From JANXSF01 sp043755435 (GTDB taxonomy: Bacteria > Acidobacteriota > Terriglobia > Bryobacterales > Bryobacteraceae), in the NCBI GenBank assembly GCA_043755435.1, contig JAYUSZ010000125.1, positions 8,926-72,925 of the forward strand: a stretch of DNA of 64,000 bases. Reading direction: 5' to 3'. Below are positions 8,685-17,753 of the stretch, in pieces (within the stretch, counting starts at the first letter, position 1; every line of letters starts with the position of its first letter). The notes beneath the pieces are model-generated. The model did not search any database. It was not told where the DNA came from and saw only the letters and a program-made list of their open reading frames with translations. Both the position numbers and the translations under genes were made by a program.

Positions 8685-9599
8685 ATGAATCCCTCAGAAT
8701 TGGACCAACTTGTCTCTCAAATCGGCGAAGAAATTCTGGCTAGGTTAAGCACCAAAAAGCTTGCCAGAGCCGAAGGACTGGGTATTTCAGATTCAGTGTG
8801 TCCGGGGTGCACGCAGCGTTGCGTGCAAACTTGTGAGGCCAAGACCAGGTCAATTATTGCATGCGGTGCAGACCGCGTCTCTGCCAGCGAAAAGCTGACG
8901 CGCATTGCGCCAGAGATTGCTTCGCTGATTGATCATACGCTGCTGAAACCTGAGGCTTCAGCGGACGAAGTGCGGAAGATTTGCGCAGAAGCGAAGAAAT
9001 ATAGTTTCGCCAGTGTTTGCATTAACCCGTTCTGGGTACCGATGGTGGCCAAGGAACTGAAGGGTTCTCCGGTGAAAGTCTGCACTGTGATTGGATTTCC
9101 GTTGGGTGCGAATGCTACGGACATCAAAGTAGCGGAAACTGAAAATGCGATTTTGAGTGGCGCAGAAGAAGTGGATATGGTGATCAACGTTGGCGCACTG
9201 AAATCGGGCGAATACGAATTGGTGGAACGCGACATCCGCTGTGTGGCAATGGCGGCGCATCGTGGTGGCGCGATTTTGAAAGTGATTCTGGAAACTGCGT
9301 TGCTGGACGATCAACAAAAAGCCATGGCCTGCACGTTGGCAAAACTGGCTGGTGCCGATTTCGTGAAGACATCCACCGGCTTCTCCAAGAGCGGTGCAAC
9401 TGCAGCGGACATTGCTTTGATGCGCAGTATTGTAGGCCCTGGTATGGGCGTGAAAGCTTCCGGCGGAATTCGCAGCCTGGAAGATGTGAAGACAATGGAG
9501 GCAGCTGGGGCTTCGCGAATTGGTGCCAGTGCCAGTGTGAAAATCATGGAAGCTGCGGCCGGTGGCACTTCCGCGACTTCTGGGCAGGACGGTTACTAA
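8685..9599 (+). CDS. deoC: Deoxyribose-phosphate aldolase with putative encapsulation peptide
   Basis: Splits 2-deoxyribose-5-phosphate into glyceraldehyde-3-phosphate and acetaldehyde by a class I Schiff-base mechanism. The core starts near residue 73 (SLIDHTLLKPEA) and holds the Schiff-base lysine K228 in VKTSTGF and the second lysine K257 in VKASGGIR. The 72-residue extension begins MNPSELDQLVSQIGEEILAR, an amphipathic helix very like the N-terminal targeting peptide of microcompartment enzymes such as PduP. It then has four clustered cysteines, C39-x2-C42-x3-C46-x3-C50, able to bind a metal or Fe-S cluster. The ATG at 8685 was chosen because it starts this helix exactly. Acetaldehyde, the product, is the classic reason for encapsulation. 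Confidence 0.93.
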   Translation: MNPSELDQLVSQIGEEILARLSTKKLARAEGLGISDSVCPGCTQRCVQTCEAKTRSIIACGADRVSASEKLTRIAPEIASLIDHTLLKPEASADEVRKICAEAKKYSFASVCINPFWVPMVAKELKGSPVKVCTVIGFPLGANATDIKVAETENAILSGAEEVDMVINVGALKSGEYELVERDIRCVAMAAHRGGAILKVILETALLDDQQKAMACTLAKLAGADFVKTSTGFSKSGATAADIALMRSIVGPGMGVKASGGIRSLEDVKTMEAAGASRIGASASVKIMEAAAGGTSATSGQDGY

Positions 9600-9603
9600 G
9601 CAC

Positions 9604-11352
9604 ATGGGTACCCGAAAAACTGCTGTGCGCTTTGAGGAGCGCGCCGAACTACTGGATTTTTTATTGGAAGTTGCCGCCATTACTGCGGAGACTTTGGATT
9701 TAGATCGGCTGCTGGACAATGTTGCGGGAATCATTCAAAAGGTAATTCCACATCAATTATTCGCCATTCTGCTGTATAGCGACAAAAGCAAGGGTTTGCG
9801 AATTCGCCATGCGATTGGCCATCGGGAAGAAATTTGCAAGAACCTGTTTGTAGCCCTGGGCGAAGGAATCACGGGATTAGCTGCGCTTGATCGGCAAGCA
9901 CTTCTAGTCCCCGATGTGACCAAGCATCCGTATTATCTGAACGCGTTGGACGCAGTCCGTTCTGAATTAGCGGTGCCTATGGTGGCGCGCGGGAAGCTGG
10001 TTGGAGTGATTGATATTCAATCAACCAAGCTGGCAGCATTCACAGAATATGATCGAGCTTTGCTGAAGCTAATCGCCACGCGCGTAGCTACGGCCATAGA
10101 CAATGCCCGGCTTTACCGGCGTGTGGATCAACAAAATCGTACCTTCAAAACGCTGCATCGTGTTTCACAGGAATTTTCTTCGTTGCTGGATCTGGATGCC
10201 TTGCTGGGAAAACTGGCGGAGATCATGCGGACTCTGATTTCCTATGATTCGTTTTCGTTATTTTTAGTGGACGAAGAGCAAGGGGTGCTGAGGCGGCGCT
10301 TCACGGTGCGCTATGACGAACGAATGGAGTTGGACAACATTCCGTTGGGGAAGGGACTCACCGGTACGGCCGCGGTTACTCGTCAAACTGTGAGGGTGGA
10401 CGATACGCTTGCTGATCCGCGGTACATTGCTTCTCACCCAGGAATTCGCAGCGAAGTGGCTTTGCCACTGATGCTAAAGAATCGCGTGATTGGTGTGTTG
10501 GATTTGGAGAGTGAAAAGTTCGGACACTACACCGATGATCATGTGCGCATTCTGCAAACACTGGCACCACAAATTGCAGCATCAGTGGAAAACGCTCGCC
10601 TGTATGAGGAAGTGGCGATTCGTGAGCAGAAGATGGAAAAGGATCTGCAGGCTGGCCGAAAGTTGCAATCGGTTCTGCTGCCTAGCGAAGCACCTGAAGT
10701 CAAGGGCCTGGAAATCGGCATTGGGCTGCGCCCAGCTCGGCAAATTTCCGGAGATCTTTTCGACTTTTTTGAACACGGTGAAGATAACGTGGTTATCGCG
10801 TTTGGAGATTCCAGTGGGAAAGGCGCCGCTGCTGCATTGTATGGAGCGCTGGTGGGGGGATTGCTGCGGTCCTTGGCACCGCGCAAGCGGGGTCCTGCAA
10901 TTCTACTGAAGGCGTTGAACGAAACGCTGCTGGAGCGCAAAGTAGAAGCCCAATATGTAACGCTGCTGGTGATTCGGTGGGAAGCTTCCACGCGGATGCT
11001 GACCATGGCAAACGCTGGTGCGGCAACACCTTTGATTTGCCGCAACGGAAAAATCATAAAGCCGAAAGCGGAGGGCGTGCCGATTGGATTGCTGGACACT
11101 CGCGATTACGACGAAGTGCAAATTCCGATGCATGCAGGCGACGTGATTGTACTTTATTCCGACGGCGTCTCCGATGGGAGCAATACCAGTGGCGATGAAT
11201 TCGGCGTGAAGCGAATTAGTAATGTGATGACACGTTCTTCCGCAAAAGCGCCAAAACAAATTGTGGACGCCATCTTTGCGGACTTGGATACCTTTACTGA
11301 AGGCACCGAGCAGTTCGACGACCAGACTTTATTAGTGTTGAAAGTTACCTGA
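9604..11352 (+). CDS. GAF-GAF-PP2C (RsbU/SpoIIE-type) phosphatase
   Basis: A 582-residue cytoplasmic sensor phosphatase. Two tandem GAF domains occupy about 15-172 and 180-335, joined by helical linkers (NARLYRRV, NARLYEEV). The SpoIIE/RsbU phosphatase domain follows from about 365, with metal-binding aspartates in SGDLFD (D384), FGDSSGKG (D402), YSDGVSD (D520) and FDDQTLLVL (D573). Enzymes of this type dephosphorylate anti-anti-sigma (STAS) proteins in partner-switching stress control. No STAS or anti-sigma gene is adjacent, so its partner is elsewhere. It follows deoC by 4 bases and its stop overlaps the start of lysA. Confidence 0.9.
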   Translation: MGTRKTAVRFEERAELLDFLLEVAAITAETLDLDRLLDNVAGIIQKVIPHQLFAILLYSDKSKGLRIRHAIGHREEICKNLFVALGEGITGLAALDRQALLVPDVTKHPYYLNALDAVRSELAVPMVARGKLVGVIDIQSTKLAAFTEYDRALLKLIATRVATAIDNARLYRRVDQQNRTFKTLHRVSQEFSSLLDLDALLGKLAEIMRTLISYDSFSLFLVDEEQGVLRRRFTVRYDERMELDNIPLGKGLTGTAAVTRQTVRVDDTLADPRYIASHPGIRSEVALPLMLKNRVIGVLDLESEKFGHYTDDHVRILQTLAPQIAASVENARLYEEVAIREQKMEKDLQAGRKLQSVLLPSEAPEVKGLEIGIGLRPARQISGDLFDFFEHGEDNVVIAFGDSSGKGAAAALYGALVGGLLRSLAPRKRGPAILLKALNETLLERKVEAQYVTLLVIRWEASTRMLTMANAGAATPLICRNGKIIKPKAEGVPIGLLDTRDYDEVQIPMHAGDVIVLYSDGVSDGSNTSGDEFGVKRISNVMTRSSAKAPKQIVDAIFADLDTFTEGTEQFDDQTLLVLKVT

Positions 11353-12593
11353 TGATTGCACCCTATTTTTATAGTGACCACGAATTGAGCGTGGAGAACG
11401 TGACACTGGCCGATATCGCGGAAAAGGAAGGCACACCGTGTTACGTGTATTCCAGTGCGGCGATACTTGCGCAATATAGGGCATATGACCTGGCATTTGG
11501 ATCGGCTGCGCATCAGGTTTGTTTCGCGGTGAAGGCGAATTCCAACTTGTCCATACTTCGGTTGTTGGCTGAAGCCGGCGCAGGATTTGACATTGTCAGC
11601 GGTGGGGAACTTTTCCGCGTGTTGAGGGCTGGCGGAGATCCGGCGAAAGTTGTATTTTCCGGCGTAGGGAAAAGCCGCGAAGAAGTGGAGTATGCCATTT
11701 CAAAGGGCATTCATAGCTTCAACTGCGAATCGGAAGCAGAGTTGGCGCTGATCGATTCCATTGCGGCACGGCATGGCGTGGTTGCGCGCGTTGCTTTGCG
11801 GGTGAATCCAAATGTGGATGCGAAGACACACCCCTACATTTCGACAGGATTGCATGATCATAAATTCGGTATCAATATCGATGTGGTGAAGGGTGTTTAT
11901 GATCGCGCTGCGTCACTGGGCCATTTGCGATTGCAGGGTGTGAGTTGCCACATAGGTTCTCAATTGATGGATACCAACCCTTTGTTCGAGGCGTTGAATG
12001 GAGTGTTGGCGCTGGTGGACGAACTGCGCGCCGCCGGGCATCCAATTACGGAACTGGATATGGGTGGCGGGCTAGGTGTGGCTTACAAAGAGGAACAGCA
12101 ACCACCGGAGACCGAGGCTTACATTCAAATGATCTGCGAAAAAACTGCTGGACATAAGGTGAAGCTTATGGTGGAACCAGGCCGCAGCATCACAGCCAAC
12201 GCGGGTGTTTTGCTGACACGGGTTATGTACCGCAAAACCACTGCGACCAAGGAATTTGTGATTGTGGATGCGGCAATGAATGACTTGATTCGGCCATCGC
12301 TGTATCAGGCTCATCATGAAATTGTTCCGCTTCGGCAACGGACTTTGGGAACGATTACTGCGGATGTGGTGGGGCCAGTGTGTGAATCGGGAGATTACTT
12401 CGCGCGCGACCGGGAGTTGGCTAATGTGTTTCCTGGCGATTATGTCGCGTTGATGTCTGCTGGGGCTTATGGATTTGTGCAGGCTTCGAATTACAACAGC
12501 AGGCCACGAGCAGCGGAAGTGCTGGTTAAGGGAGATAAATGGCTTGTGATTCGCAAGAGGGAGACGCTGGAAGATTTGGTGCGCGGGGAGTAG
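11352..12593 (+). CDS. lysA: Diaminopimelate decarboxylase
   Basis: PLP enzyme that converts meso-diaminopimelate to L-lysine, the last step of lysine synthesis. The 413-residue length is normal. The PLP lysine is K61 in CFAVKANSN. The glycine-rich phosphate-binding region (LDMGGGLGV), the CHIGSQ motif, VEPGRSI and the CESGDYF active-site cysteine motif are all in order. The ATG overlaps the phosphatase stop (ATGA), indicating translational coupling. The gene is followed after 4 bases by the convergent VapC-like gene. Confidence 0.95.
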   Translation: MIAPYFYSDHELSVENVTLADIAEKEGTPCYVYSSAAILAQYRAYDLAFGSAAHQVCFAVKANSNLSILRLLAEAGAGFDIVSGGELFRVLRAGGDPAKVVFSGVGKSREEVEYAISKGIHSFNCESEAELALIDSIAARHGVVARVALRVNPNVDAKTHPYISTGLHDHKFGINIDVVKGVYDRAASLGHLRLQGVSCHIGSQLMDTNPLFEALNGVLALVDELRAAGHPITELDMGGGLGVAYKEEQQPPETEAYIQMICEKTAGHKVKLMVEPGRSITANAGVLLTRVMYRKTTATKEFVIVDAAMNDLIRPSLYQAHHEIVPLRQRTLGTITADVVGPVCESGDYFARDRELANVFPGDYVALMSAGAYGFVQASNYNSRPRAAEVLVKGDKWLVIRKRETLEDLVRGE

Positions 12594-12597
12594 TTGG

Positions 12598-13011
12598 TTA
12601 AAGAACGACTACGCCCTCAGTAAGAGCAGCTTTCGTCAGATCTCCGTCAAGAGTGGCTAGCGGTAACATGAGCCGTAATGAAAGGTCGAGGTAAGCGGCA
12701 TCGTACGCAGTGAGTTTGTGTTGAGCAGCCAACGCGCTCAACCTTGGCATATCCTCGATACCGGGTGATTCGGCAATGCGGAAATCGAAATTTGAAAGCA
12801 GGGCAAGAAACTTTTCTGCTTTTTCTTGAGTGATTCTTTGCCGACGCACAGCGACCGCGAGGGCGTTCATCATTTCCCAAGGCCAAAGAGACGGAACGTA
12901 AAGTAGCTCCAGATTAGCTGCACGTTCCAATAAACGATCCGATTGAAGTGTTGCTTCATCTTCGCAACACCATGGCATGCATGCAGAAACATCAACAACA
13001 AACGCGGCCAT
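12598..13011 (-). CDS. PIN-domain toxin, VapC-like
   Basis: A 137-residue PIN-domain protein, presumably a ribonuclease toxin. The first conserved acidic residue is D7 in FVVDVSACMPW, others follow in EDEA and LTAYDAAYLDL, and the last lies in PLATLDGDLTKAA. The length and the AYDAAYLDLA-like motif are typical of VapC. The start codon follows directly on the stop of the antitoxin gene upstream, with no gap, the usual antitoxin-first order of these pairs. The pair lies between lysA and accD on the opposite strand. Confidence 0.88.
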   Translation of the reverse strand: MAAFVVDVSACMPWCCEDEATLQSDRLLERAANLELLYVPSLWPWEMMNALAVAVRRQRITQEKAEKFLALLSNFDFRIAESPGIEDMPRLSALAAQHKLTAYDAAYLDLSLRLMLPLATLDGDLTKAALTEGVVVL

Positions 13012-13272
13012 TTAGTACTGGTGACCGATATGCGCGTAATCGCGGAGAGACGTACCTTCAGGCCGGTTGAGCGTAACGCCCTTGCGGAGTTCGCGAATCA
13101 AGGAGGCGGACTCCAGGGCTTTTGCCCTTTTCTCATTGGCGGCAGAGGCTGCACTAGGTTGCGATGCTCTCAAAGTTTCGAGCAGCATATCTTCCAAGCT
13201 TGCGAAATGCCCCGACTTGAGCCGCTGCTGGAGTATGGACTCAAGTTCGGCGTTGTGAATTTCTATAGTCAT
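13012..13272 (-). CDS. Antitoxin partner of the PIN toxin
   Basis: An 86-residue protein starting MTIEIHNAELESILQQRLKS. The short beta strand followed by two helices reads like a ribbon-helix-helix or CopG-type antitoxin N-terminus (SILQQRLKSGHFASLEDMLLETL). The tail (RPEGTSLRDYAH) would wrap the toxin. The ATG at 13272 is preferred to the upstream one at 13302 because the family sequence begins there. It abuts the PIN toxin gene with no spacer. It is expected to bind the toxin and repress the shared promoter, as is known for VapB families. Confidence 0.8.
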   Translation of the reverse strand: MTIEIHNAELESILQQRLKSGHFASLEDMLLETLRASQPSAASAANEKRAKALESASLIRELRKGVTLNRPEGTSLRDYAHIGHQY

Positions 13273-13393
13273 GAGATTGCTTCCAAATCTAGTGTACTCC
13301 ATTCAGAGGATGCTTCCTTGCGGATTGCCGAATAACCTTGCGATGCGGCTGCTGGCGCGATACCCTTGGGATTGGAGTAATTTCCCTTAAAAC

Positions 13394-14257
13394 ATGTCCT
13401 GGTGGAAACGGAAGAACCCTTCATTAACGGCACCTTCGGCCGACGATAGCGAAAAAACAGTCAGGACAGAAGGCCTTTGGCTGAAGTGTGATTCCTGTTC
13501 AGAAATAATCTGGAAGAAGGACTTGGACAAGAGTCTGAATACTTGTGTTAAATGTGGCTTTCATTTCAAGATGGAAGCGCAGGCGCGTCTTGATTTATTG
13601 TTCGACGATGGCAAATGGGACGAGCATGACAAGTCTTTGACCTCCACCGATCCGCTGCAATTCACCGATTCCAAACCTTATAAGGAGCGGCTGGCAGGAA
13701 TGCGCAAAGTTACTTCGCGGAACGATGCGTTGATTGCTGCGTCAGGACAAATTAATGGCCGACGGGTTGAAGTCTGTGCCATGGATTTGCGTTTTGTGGG
13801 CGGCAGTATGGGCTCAGTGGTAGGTGAAAAAATAACTCGGGCAATTGAACGCTGTTTGAAGTTCCGGTCGCCATTGGTTGTAATCTCCGCCTCGGGTGGG
13901 GCACGGATGCAGGAAGGAGCAATTAGCCTGATGCAGATGGCTAAAATTTCTTCAGCTTTGATGCGACTGGATGATGCAAGTATCCCGTACATCAGCATAT
14001 TGACGGATCCGACAACGGGCGGAGTGACTGCAAGTTACGCAATGCTGGGCGACCTGAATATTGCGGAACCGGGAGCACTAATTGGTTTTGCCGGTCCGCG
14101 TGTGATTGAACAAACCATACGGCAGAAATTGCCTCCAGGATTCCAGCGCAGTGAGTTCCTGCTGTCGCATGGTTTTCTAGACGCTATTGTGAAGCGTCAG
14201 GACATGAAAAACTATCTTTCCAAATCGTTCGATTTTTTCCTCGGACCAATTCAGTGA
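13394..14257 (+). CDS. accD: Acetyl-CoA carboxylase carboxyltransferase subunit beta
   Basis: Beta subunit of the carboxyltransferase that makes malonyl-CoA for fatty-acid synthesis; partner of AccA. The 287-residue length is usual. A four-cysteine zinc finger lies at C32, C35, C51 and C54 (KCDSCSEIIW, CVKCGFHF). The carboxyltransferase domain follows with SASGGARMQEG and LTDPTTGGVTASYAMLGD. accA is not in the window. The stop overlaps the GTG start of the amidohydrolase gene, which suggests a shared transcript. Confidence 0.96.
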   Translation: MSWWKRKNPSLTAPSADDSEKTVRTEGLWLKCDSCSEIIWKKDLDKSLNTCVKCGFHFKMEAQARLDLLFDDGKWDEHDKSLTSTDPLQFTDSKPYKERLAGMRKVTSRNDALIAASGQINGRRVEVCAMDLRFVGGSMGSVVGEKITRAIERCLKFRSPLVVISASGGARMQEGAISLMQMAKISSALMRLDDASIPYISILTDPTTGGVTASYAMLGDLNIAEPGALIGFAGPRVIEQTIRQKLPPGFQRSEFLLSHGFLDAIVKRQDMKNYLSKSFDFFLGPIQ

Positions 14258-15804
14258 AACCAATTCTATTTTCCCTTCTAGCGGCATGTTGTTTTGCCGC
14301 TGATTATGATTTGATTTTCCGCAATGCGCGTGTAGTGGATGGCACCGGCAATCCATGGTACCGAGCCGATGTTGCAGTGAAGGGCGGCAAGATTGGGGCC
14401 ATCGGAAATCTTAGGGCTGCATCTGCAACCCGCGTGATTGATGCCCAGGAACGCATTTTGGCCCCTGGGTTCATTGACGTTCATACGCACATTGAAGGCG
14501 CGGTAGAAAAAGTTCCCCGGGCAGATAACTACCTTACCGACGGTGTTACGACGGTTGTGACCGGGAACTGTGGCGGGTCCAACGTCATGGTTGCCGATTG
14601 GCTGAAGAAGATTCAGAAGCTGGGGTTGGGAATTAATGTGGCCACCTTAATCGGACACAATTCCATACGCCGCGAAATAATGGGTTCGGACAACCGGCAA
14701 GCCACGGCAGAAGAGCTTTTGAAGATGCAAGCGATGTTGGCGAAGGCCATGGAAGAAGGTGCTGTCGGCTTTTCAACTGGCCTGATCTATATTCCTGGCA
14801 CGTATTCGAATACGGCTGAAGTGGTGGCGTTGGCAAAGGCGGCGTCAAAATTCGGTGGCGTTTATGCAAGCCACATGCGCGATGAGGGTGAGAAGATTGA
14901 AGACGCTATCAACGAGGCAGTGTTGGTGGGCAAAGAGAGTGGATTGCGAGTGGAGTTGTCGCATTTCAAAATCGACAATCGCAATCTGTGGGGTGCCAGT
15001 ACGAAGTCTTTGGCGCTAGTGGAGAAATTCCGGCGTGAAGGCGTGGACGTTGTAATTGACCAGTATCCTTACGATCATTCCAGCACGAACCTTGGGATTA
15101 CACTACCTAGCTGGGCGCTGGCTGGTGGCGATAAAAGTTTAATAGAACGTTTGGATGCAGCAGAAAGCAAGGCGCGCATTGCGTCGGAAATGAAGACGGC
15201 TTTGAAAGAAAAGGGACATGCTGATTACACCTATGCCACTGTTGCCAACTATGGTGCCAACCACGATTGGGATGGCAAAAATATAGTGGAGATCACTAAG
15301 CTGAAGCAGTTGGAGAATACTGTGGACAATCAAGTGGAAACCATTCTGGGCATCATGCGCAGCGGTGGAGCGCAGATGGTTTACCACTCCATGGGCGATG
15401 AGGATGTGGATCGCATTATGCGCTATCCGTTCACGGCTGTTGCCAGTGATGGCGGCGTGCGGGAGTTTGGTGTGGGCGTACCCCATCCGCGCAGTTACGG
15501 CACCAATGCCCGTGTGCTGGCGGAGTATGTAAGGCGGCGGAATATCCTTACATTGGAAGATGCCATTCGCCGCATGACTTCCCTCCCCGCCCGTACTTTT
15601 GGATTTAAGGATCGTGGAATGATTCGTGAAGGCATGGCCGCTGATTTACTGTTGTTCGACCCTGCCAAGGTACAGGACAAAGCAACCTACCCAGAGCCGC
15701 ATCAATACTCCGAGGGCTTCGACTATGTTGTGGTGAACGGACAACTAATGATTGACGGCAGTAAGTTGACCAATGCAAAAGCGGGGCTCGCGCTGAAACG
15801 ATGA
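14254..15804 (+). CDS. D-aminoacylase-like amidohydrolase, exported
   Basis: A 516-residue enzyme of the amidohydrolase superfamily, close to N-acyl-D-amino-acid deacylases. Residues 1-15 are a signal peptide (LFSLLAACCFA), implying a periplasmic location. The metal-binding HTH is at H77 and H79 (FIDVHTHIEGA). Further ligands lie in GVYASHMRDEG and ELSHFKI, and the catalytic aspartate is probably in AVASDGGV. The substrate is probably an N-acyl-D-amino acid or a related cell-wall or protein breakdown product, but it cannot be fixed from sequence. The start is GTG, overlapping accD by four bases, and the end overlaps the ABC-F gene (ATGA). Confidence 0.88.
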   Translation: MKPILFSLLAACCFAADYDLIFRNARVVDGTGNPWYRADVAVKGGKIGAIGNLRAASATRVIDAQERILAPGFIDVHTHIEGAVEKVPRADNYLTDGVTTVVTGNCGGSNVMVADWLKKIQKLGLGINVATLIGHNSIRREIMGSDNRQATAEELLKMQAMLAKAMEEGAVGFSTGLIYIPGTYSNTAEVVALAKAASKFGGVYASHMRDEGEKIEDAINEAVLVGKESGLRVELSHFKIDNRNLWGASTKSLALVEKFRREGVDVVIDQYPYDHSSTNLGITLPSWALAGGDKSLIERLDAAESKARIASEMKTALKEKGHADYTYATVANYGANHDWDGKNIVEITKLKQLENTVDNQVETILGIMRSGGAQMVYHSMGDEDVDRIMRYPFTAVASDGGVREFGVGVPHPRSYGTNARVLAEYVRRRNILTLEDAIRRMTSLPARTFGFKDRGMIREGMAADLLLFDPAKVQDKATYPEPHQYSEGFDYVVVNGQLMIDGSKLTNAKAGLALKR

Positions 15805-17729
15805 TTCAACTGAGCGGGGCTGGTAAGCGTTTCGGACATAAACTCCTTTACGACAATTTGAATTGGCTGATTACTCCGAATGAGCGGAGTGGGTTGGTAG
15901 GCGGAAACGGCACCGGAAAATCAACTTTGTTAAAGGTGATTGGCGGCATGGACACGCTGGATATGGGGGAGTTGACGCAGACCAAGGGCGTCACCACTGG
16001 ATATCTCCCGCAGGACGGTTTATCGCTTTCTGGACGTACGGTGTTCAGCGAAGTGATGAGCGTTTTCGACAGGCTACGCGCGCTGGAAGTTGAGATGGAA
16101 GCGCTAACACGGAGCATGTCGGAGCTGGATCCAACCTCGTCAGAATACGGAGTTGTGGCCGACCGGTTTCATCGGATTGAAAGTGAGTTTACAACGCATG
16201 ATGGCTATGCGCTGGAATCGCAAGCAGGCACGGTGCTGACGGGGCTGGGCTTCAAGAAGGAAGACTGGACACGGCGTACAGAGGAATTTTCCGGTGGTTG
16301 GCAAATGCGGATTTCGCTGGCCAAACTGCTGCTGGAAAAACCCAACATGCTGTTGCTGGATGAACCGACGAACCATTTGGATTTGGAGGCTCGCAATTGG
16401 CTGGAAGGCTACCTGACAAGTTACCCTTATGCGTTTGTGCTGATTTCGCATGACCGGTATTTTCTGGATGTGACGGTGAATAAGATCGTCGAAATCTGGA
16501 ATAAGGGTGTGCATTTCTACAGTGGAAACTACGAAAAGTTTCTGGCTGAAAAAGAGATGCGCAAGACCACTCTTGAAGCGGCTTACAAGAATCAGAAAGA
16601 AAAGATTGAGCAACTGGAAGCATTCATTAATCGGTTTCGAGCGCAGGCTACCAAGGCAAAGCAAGTGCAAAGCCGCATTAAGGAACTGGAAAAGATTGAG
16701 CGAATAGAAATTCCACCCGATGAAAAAACCATTCACTTCACTTTTCCGCAGCCCAAGCCAAGCGGCAAGGTGGTTGCGGAATTCAAGAATGTTTCAAAGT
16801 CCTATGGTGACAAATTTGTATTTGGTAAGGCTAGTTTCGTAATTGAACGCGGGGAACGGATTGCGTTGGTTGGTACCAATGGAGCTGGAAAATCCACCAT
16901 GATCAAGCTGCTATCGGGCTTGGAGCCGCTTTCTTCTGGCGAATATACTTTGGGCCATAACGTGGGCGTGGATTATTTTGCGCAGGATCAGTACAAGGAA
17001 CTGAACGGCGACGCGAAGATGCTGGACGATCTACGTTCCATTGCCGGCATGAAAACGGAGACCGAGCTGCGGTCGTTATTGGGATGCTTTCTGTTTAGCG
17101 AAGACGATGTGTTTAAGCGCATTGGAGTGCTGTCCGGCGGAGAACGCAATCGGTATGCTTTGGCGAAGCTTTTGATGCAGCCATCGAATTTCATTCTGCT
17201 GGACGAACCGACCAACCATTTGGATATGCGGGCGAAGGATGTGCTTTTGGAAGCACTGGATTCCTTCAGCGGGACGGTGGTGCTGGTGTCGCATGATCGT
17301 TACTTCATAGACAAGCTGGCAACCAAAGTGTACGAAATTGACAACGGCGAAGTGGTGGTCTTTCCGGGTAACTACGAGGACTATATGTTCCGCAAGCAAG
17401 GCGGTGTGGCGGCAATGGAAGCAGGGATTAAGTCCTCTGCAGTTGCGCCCGTTCAAGATGTAACATCGCAGCCAGGGCCTGGGGATTCGGCGAAAAAGCG
17501 GGTGAATCCGATCAAGCTGAAACAGATGCAACAAGAGTGCGCCAAATTAGAAAGCCGTGTGGCGGAGTTGGAAGCAGAGGTGGCAAAGTGCGAACAAATT
17601 ATGTCAAACCCCAGCGGACAGGACGCTTTGATGGAAGCTTCGCAGAGAGTTCAGAAGCTGATTGAGGAGCGCGACTCCACCATGGATAAATGGGAGGTTG
17701 CTGCGGCAACCCTTGAGGAGTTACAGTAG
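15801..17729 (+). CDS. ABC-F family ATPase
   Basis: A 642-residue protein with two ABC ATPase domains and no membrane segment, the ABC-F layout of ribosome-associated translation factors. Walker A motifs are at 34-41 (GGNGTGKS) and 358-365 (GTNGAGKS), signature motifs at 163-167 (FSGGW) and 444-448 (LSGGE), and Walker B DEPTNHLD motifs at about 187 and 468. The charged linker between domains (about 240-320) is the P-site-tRNA interaction motif region. A C-terminal coiled coil spans about 560-640, as in Uup or YheS. The exact subgroup cannot be settled here. It sits in a four-gene run with accD, the amidohydrolase and the exonuclease. Confidence 0.93.
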   Translation: MIQLSGAGKRFGHKLLYDNLNWLITPNERSGLVGGNGTGKSTLLKVIGGMDTLDMGELTQTKGVTTGYLPQDGLSLSGRTVFSEVMSVFDRLRALEVEMEALTRSMSELDPTSSEYGVVADRFHRIESEFTTHDGYALESQAGTVLTGLGFKKEDWTRRTEEFSGGWQMRISLAKLLLEKPNMLLLDEPTNHLDLEARNWLEGYLTSYPYAFVLISHDRYFLDVTVNKIVEIWNKGVHFYSGNYEKFLAEKEMRKTTLEAAYKNQKEKIEQLEAFINRFRAQATKAKQVQSRIKELEKIERIEIPPDEKTIHFTFPQPKPSGKVVAEFKNVSKSYGDKFVFGKASFVIERGERIALVGTNGAGKSTMIKLLSGLEPLSSGEYTLGHNVGVDYFAQDQYKELNGDAKMLDDLRSIAGMKTETELRSLLGCFLFSEDDVFKRIGVLSGGERNRYALAKLLMQPSNFILLDEPTNHLDMRAKDVLLEALDSFSGTVVLVSHDRYFIDKLATKVYEIDNGEVVVFPGNYEDYMFRKQGGVAAMEAGIKSSAVAPVQDVTSQPGPGDSAKKRVNPIKLKQMQQECAKLESRVAELEAEVAKCEQIMSNPSGQDALMEASQRVQKLIEERDSTMDKWEVAAATLEELQ

Positions 17730-17753
17730 GCAAAGAAAGGGCGAACACTTTAC

